NCBI GenBank assembly: GCA_018830415.1
Contig: JAHJSJ010000249.1
Location: 1-6,127, forward strand
From: Alphaproteobacteria bacterium
GTDB lineage: Bacteria > Pseudomonadota > Alphaproteobacteria > Sphingomonadales > Sphingomonadaceae
DNA length: 6,127 nt
Direction of reading: 5' to 3'
Shown here: positions 5,702 to 6,127 of the stretch, piece after piece
Layout of the letters: every line of letters starts with the position of its first letter
How positions within the stretch are numbered: the stretch's first letter is position 1
The notes under the pieces: generated by a model
What the model saw: only the letters and a program-made list of their open reading frames with translations
The model's database searches: none
What the model was told of the DNA's origin: nothing
Translations under genes and position numbers: made by a program

Positions 5702-6046
5702 ATGAATATCATTGCGATCAGCACCAAAGACACGAATGTTTCACGTGAAACACTTCCACACGATACGCAGGGAGAGGCGGCACTTGGCCGCTGGCTGGCG
5801 GCGGCAGCGACGGGTCAAGCGGGGGCCTGCTTTGATTTGGGCGTCGCGTTCTCGACTGGCAGCAGCGGCGCTCCGTGTGATCTGATCGAAGCCCACAAGT
5901 GGTTCAACCTTGCTGCAAGCCGCGGCCATGAAGAAGCCGGCTATTGCCGCGCCGACATTTCCGAGGAAATGACCGCCCGCGAAATCGCCGAAGCCCAGCG
6001 CCGTGCGCGCCAGTGGCTGGCCGAAGGCAATCAGCGCGCCGCGTAA
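5702..6046 (+). CDS. Small Sel1-repeat protein carrying an in-frame parS
   Basis: This is a 114-residue protein with one clear Sel1-like (TPR-related) repeat at about 38-79: GQAGACFDLGVAFSTG, then DLIEAHKWFNLAASRGHEEA. An Arg/Glu-rich helix, EIAEAQRRARQWL (94-106), closes the protein. Sel1 repeats usually mediate protein-protein contacts; the partner is unknown. There is no signal peptide, so it is probably cytoplasmic. The ATG at 5702 is the only good start: a stop lies six codons upstream in frame, and GGGGA ends eight bases before it. The first 25 residues are not part of the repeat. Codons 12-17 (N-VSRET) are formed by a perfect parS palindrome, and that stretch uses GTT, TCA, CGT, GAA and ACA, unlike the GC-ending codons of the rest. 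It diverges from dksA. The stop lies six bases from the end of the convergent gene at the right edge. Confidence 0.85.
   Translation: MNIIAISTKDTNVSRETLPHDTQGEAALGRWLAAAATGQAGACFDLGVAFSTGSSGAPCDLIEAHKWFNLAASRGHEEAGYCRADISEEMTAREIAEAQRRARQWLAEGNQRAA
5737..5752. promoter_or_regulatory. parS: parS centromere site (ParB-binding palindrome)
   Basis: TGTTTCACGTGAAACA is a perfect 16-base palindrome and an exact match to the chromosomal parS consensus first defined in Bacillus subtilis and shared across bacteria. ParB loads here, spreads along the DNA as a CTP-dependent clamp and, with ParA, segregates the origin region. It lies inside the Sel1-repeat gene, starting 35 bases after the first base of its start codon. 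No second copy was seen in the window. Under equal base frequencies an exact 16-mer would occur by chance about once per million windows of this size. Confidence 0.93.
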
Positions 6047-6052
6047 GCCGCG

Positions 6053-6127
6053 TTAGTCGCCCTTCCTGAACGGGGTGCGCTCACCAAGATACATCTGATC
6101 ACTCGCCACGCCTGCGCGTTCACGTTC
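6053..6127 (-). CDS. Unidentified protein, C-terminal 24 residues only
   Basis: A minus-strand frame is open from the right edge to a TAA at 6055-6053. It encodes 24 residues ending SDQMYLGERTPFRKGD, polar and charged with no membrane segment. The family cannot be recognised from so little. The tidy convergent spacing, six bases from the Sel1-gene stop, and the natural-looking composition support a real gene end. The start lies outside the window. Confidence 0.55.
   Translation of the reverse strand, partial: ERERAGVASDQMYLGERTPFRKGD

Noticed and set aside
5491..5733. An 80-codon minus-strand frame across the divergent intergenic region
   Set aside because: It overlaps the Sel1-gene start and part of the candidate promoters, and shows no family features; it could code only if the Sel1 gene and dksA promoters were misplaced.
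1..6127. CRISPR arrays, insertion sequences, tRNA genes and phage or defence genes
   Set aside because: No repeated spacer structure, transposase motifs, terminal inverted repeats or tRNA-like folds were seen; all the larger frames are accounted for by housekeeping or metabolic genes.

Overview
The window is GC-rich, tightly packed bacterial DNA. It most likely comes from an alphaproteobacterial chromosome, probably a sphingomonad-type organism (inference). The clues are a DksA with an alphaproteobacterial-style degenerate zinc finger, near-consensus CtrA boxes, a short PilZ protein and the overall coding style. No insertion sequence, tRNA, rRNA or CRISPR array is visible.

Layout. Positions 1-4788 hold six genes, all on the minus strand and closely spaced. 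In transcription order they are a PilZ-domain protein (4788-4411), a family-5 periplasmic solute-binding lipoprotein (4344-2878), a DUF4112 membrane protein (2872-2441), kynA (2402-1611), kynB (1614-988) and kynU (991 to beyond the left edge). KynA, KynB and KynU together convert tryptophan to N-formylkynurenine, kynurenine and then anthranilate plus alanine. Both kyn junctions are 4-base ATGA overlaps, so the three genes are very probably translationally coupled. Upstream, after a 183-base gap with a weak terminator and a possible CtrA box, lies dksA (5430-4972, minus). A 271-base divergent intergenic region separates dksA from a small Sel1-repeat gene on the plus strand (5702-6046). The last 75 bases hold the 3' end of an unidentified convergent minus-strand gene.

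Main discovery. A perfect 16-base parS palindrome (TGTTTCACGTGAAACA, 5737-5752), the binding site of the ParB chromosome-partitioning protein, lies inside codons 12-17 of the Sel1-repeat gene and is read in frame as N-VSRET. A near-consensus CtrA box lies about 70 bases upstream of the same start codon. This suggests that the window is near a chromosome or chromid origin and that this small gene sits at, and may be affected by, the ParB nucleation site. The parS match is seen directly. The origin proximity and any regulatory effect are inferred.

The other items worth attention are the DksA that keeps the catalytic coiled-coil tip residues but only one of four zinc cysteines, a possible stringent-type promoter for dksA, and the unusual mix of PilZ, solute-binding protein, DUF4112 and kynurenine genes in one run.
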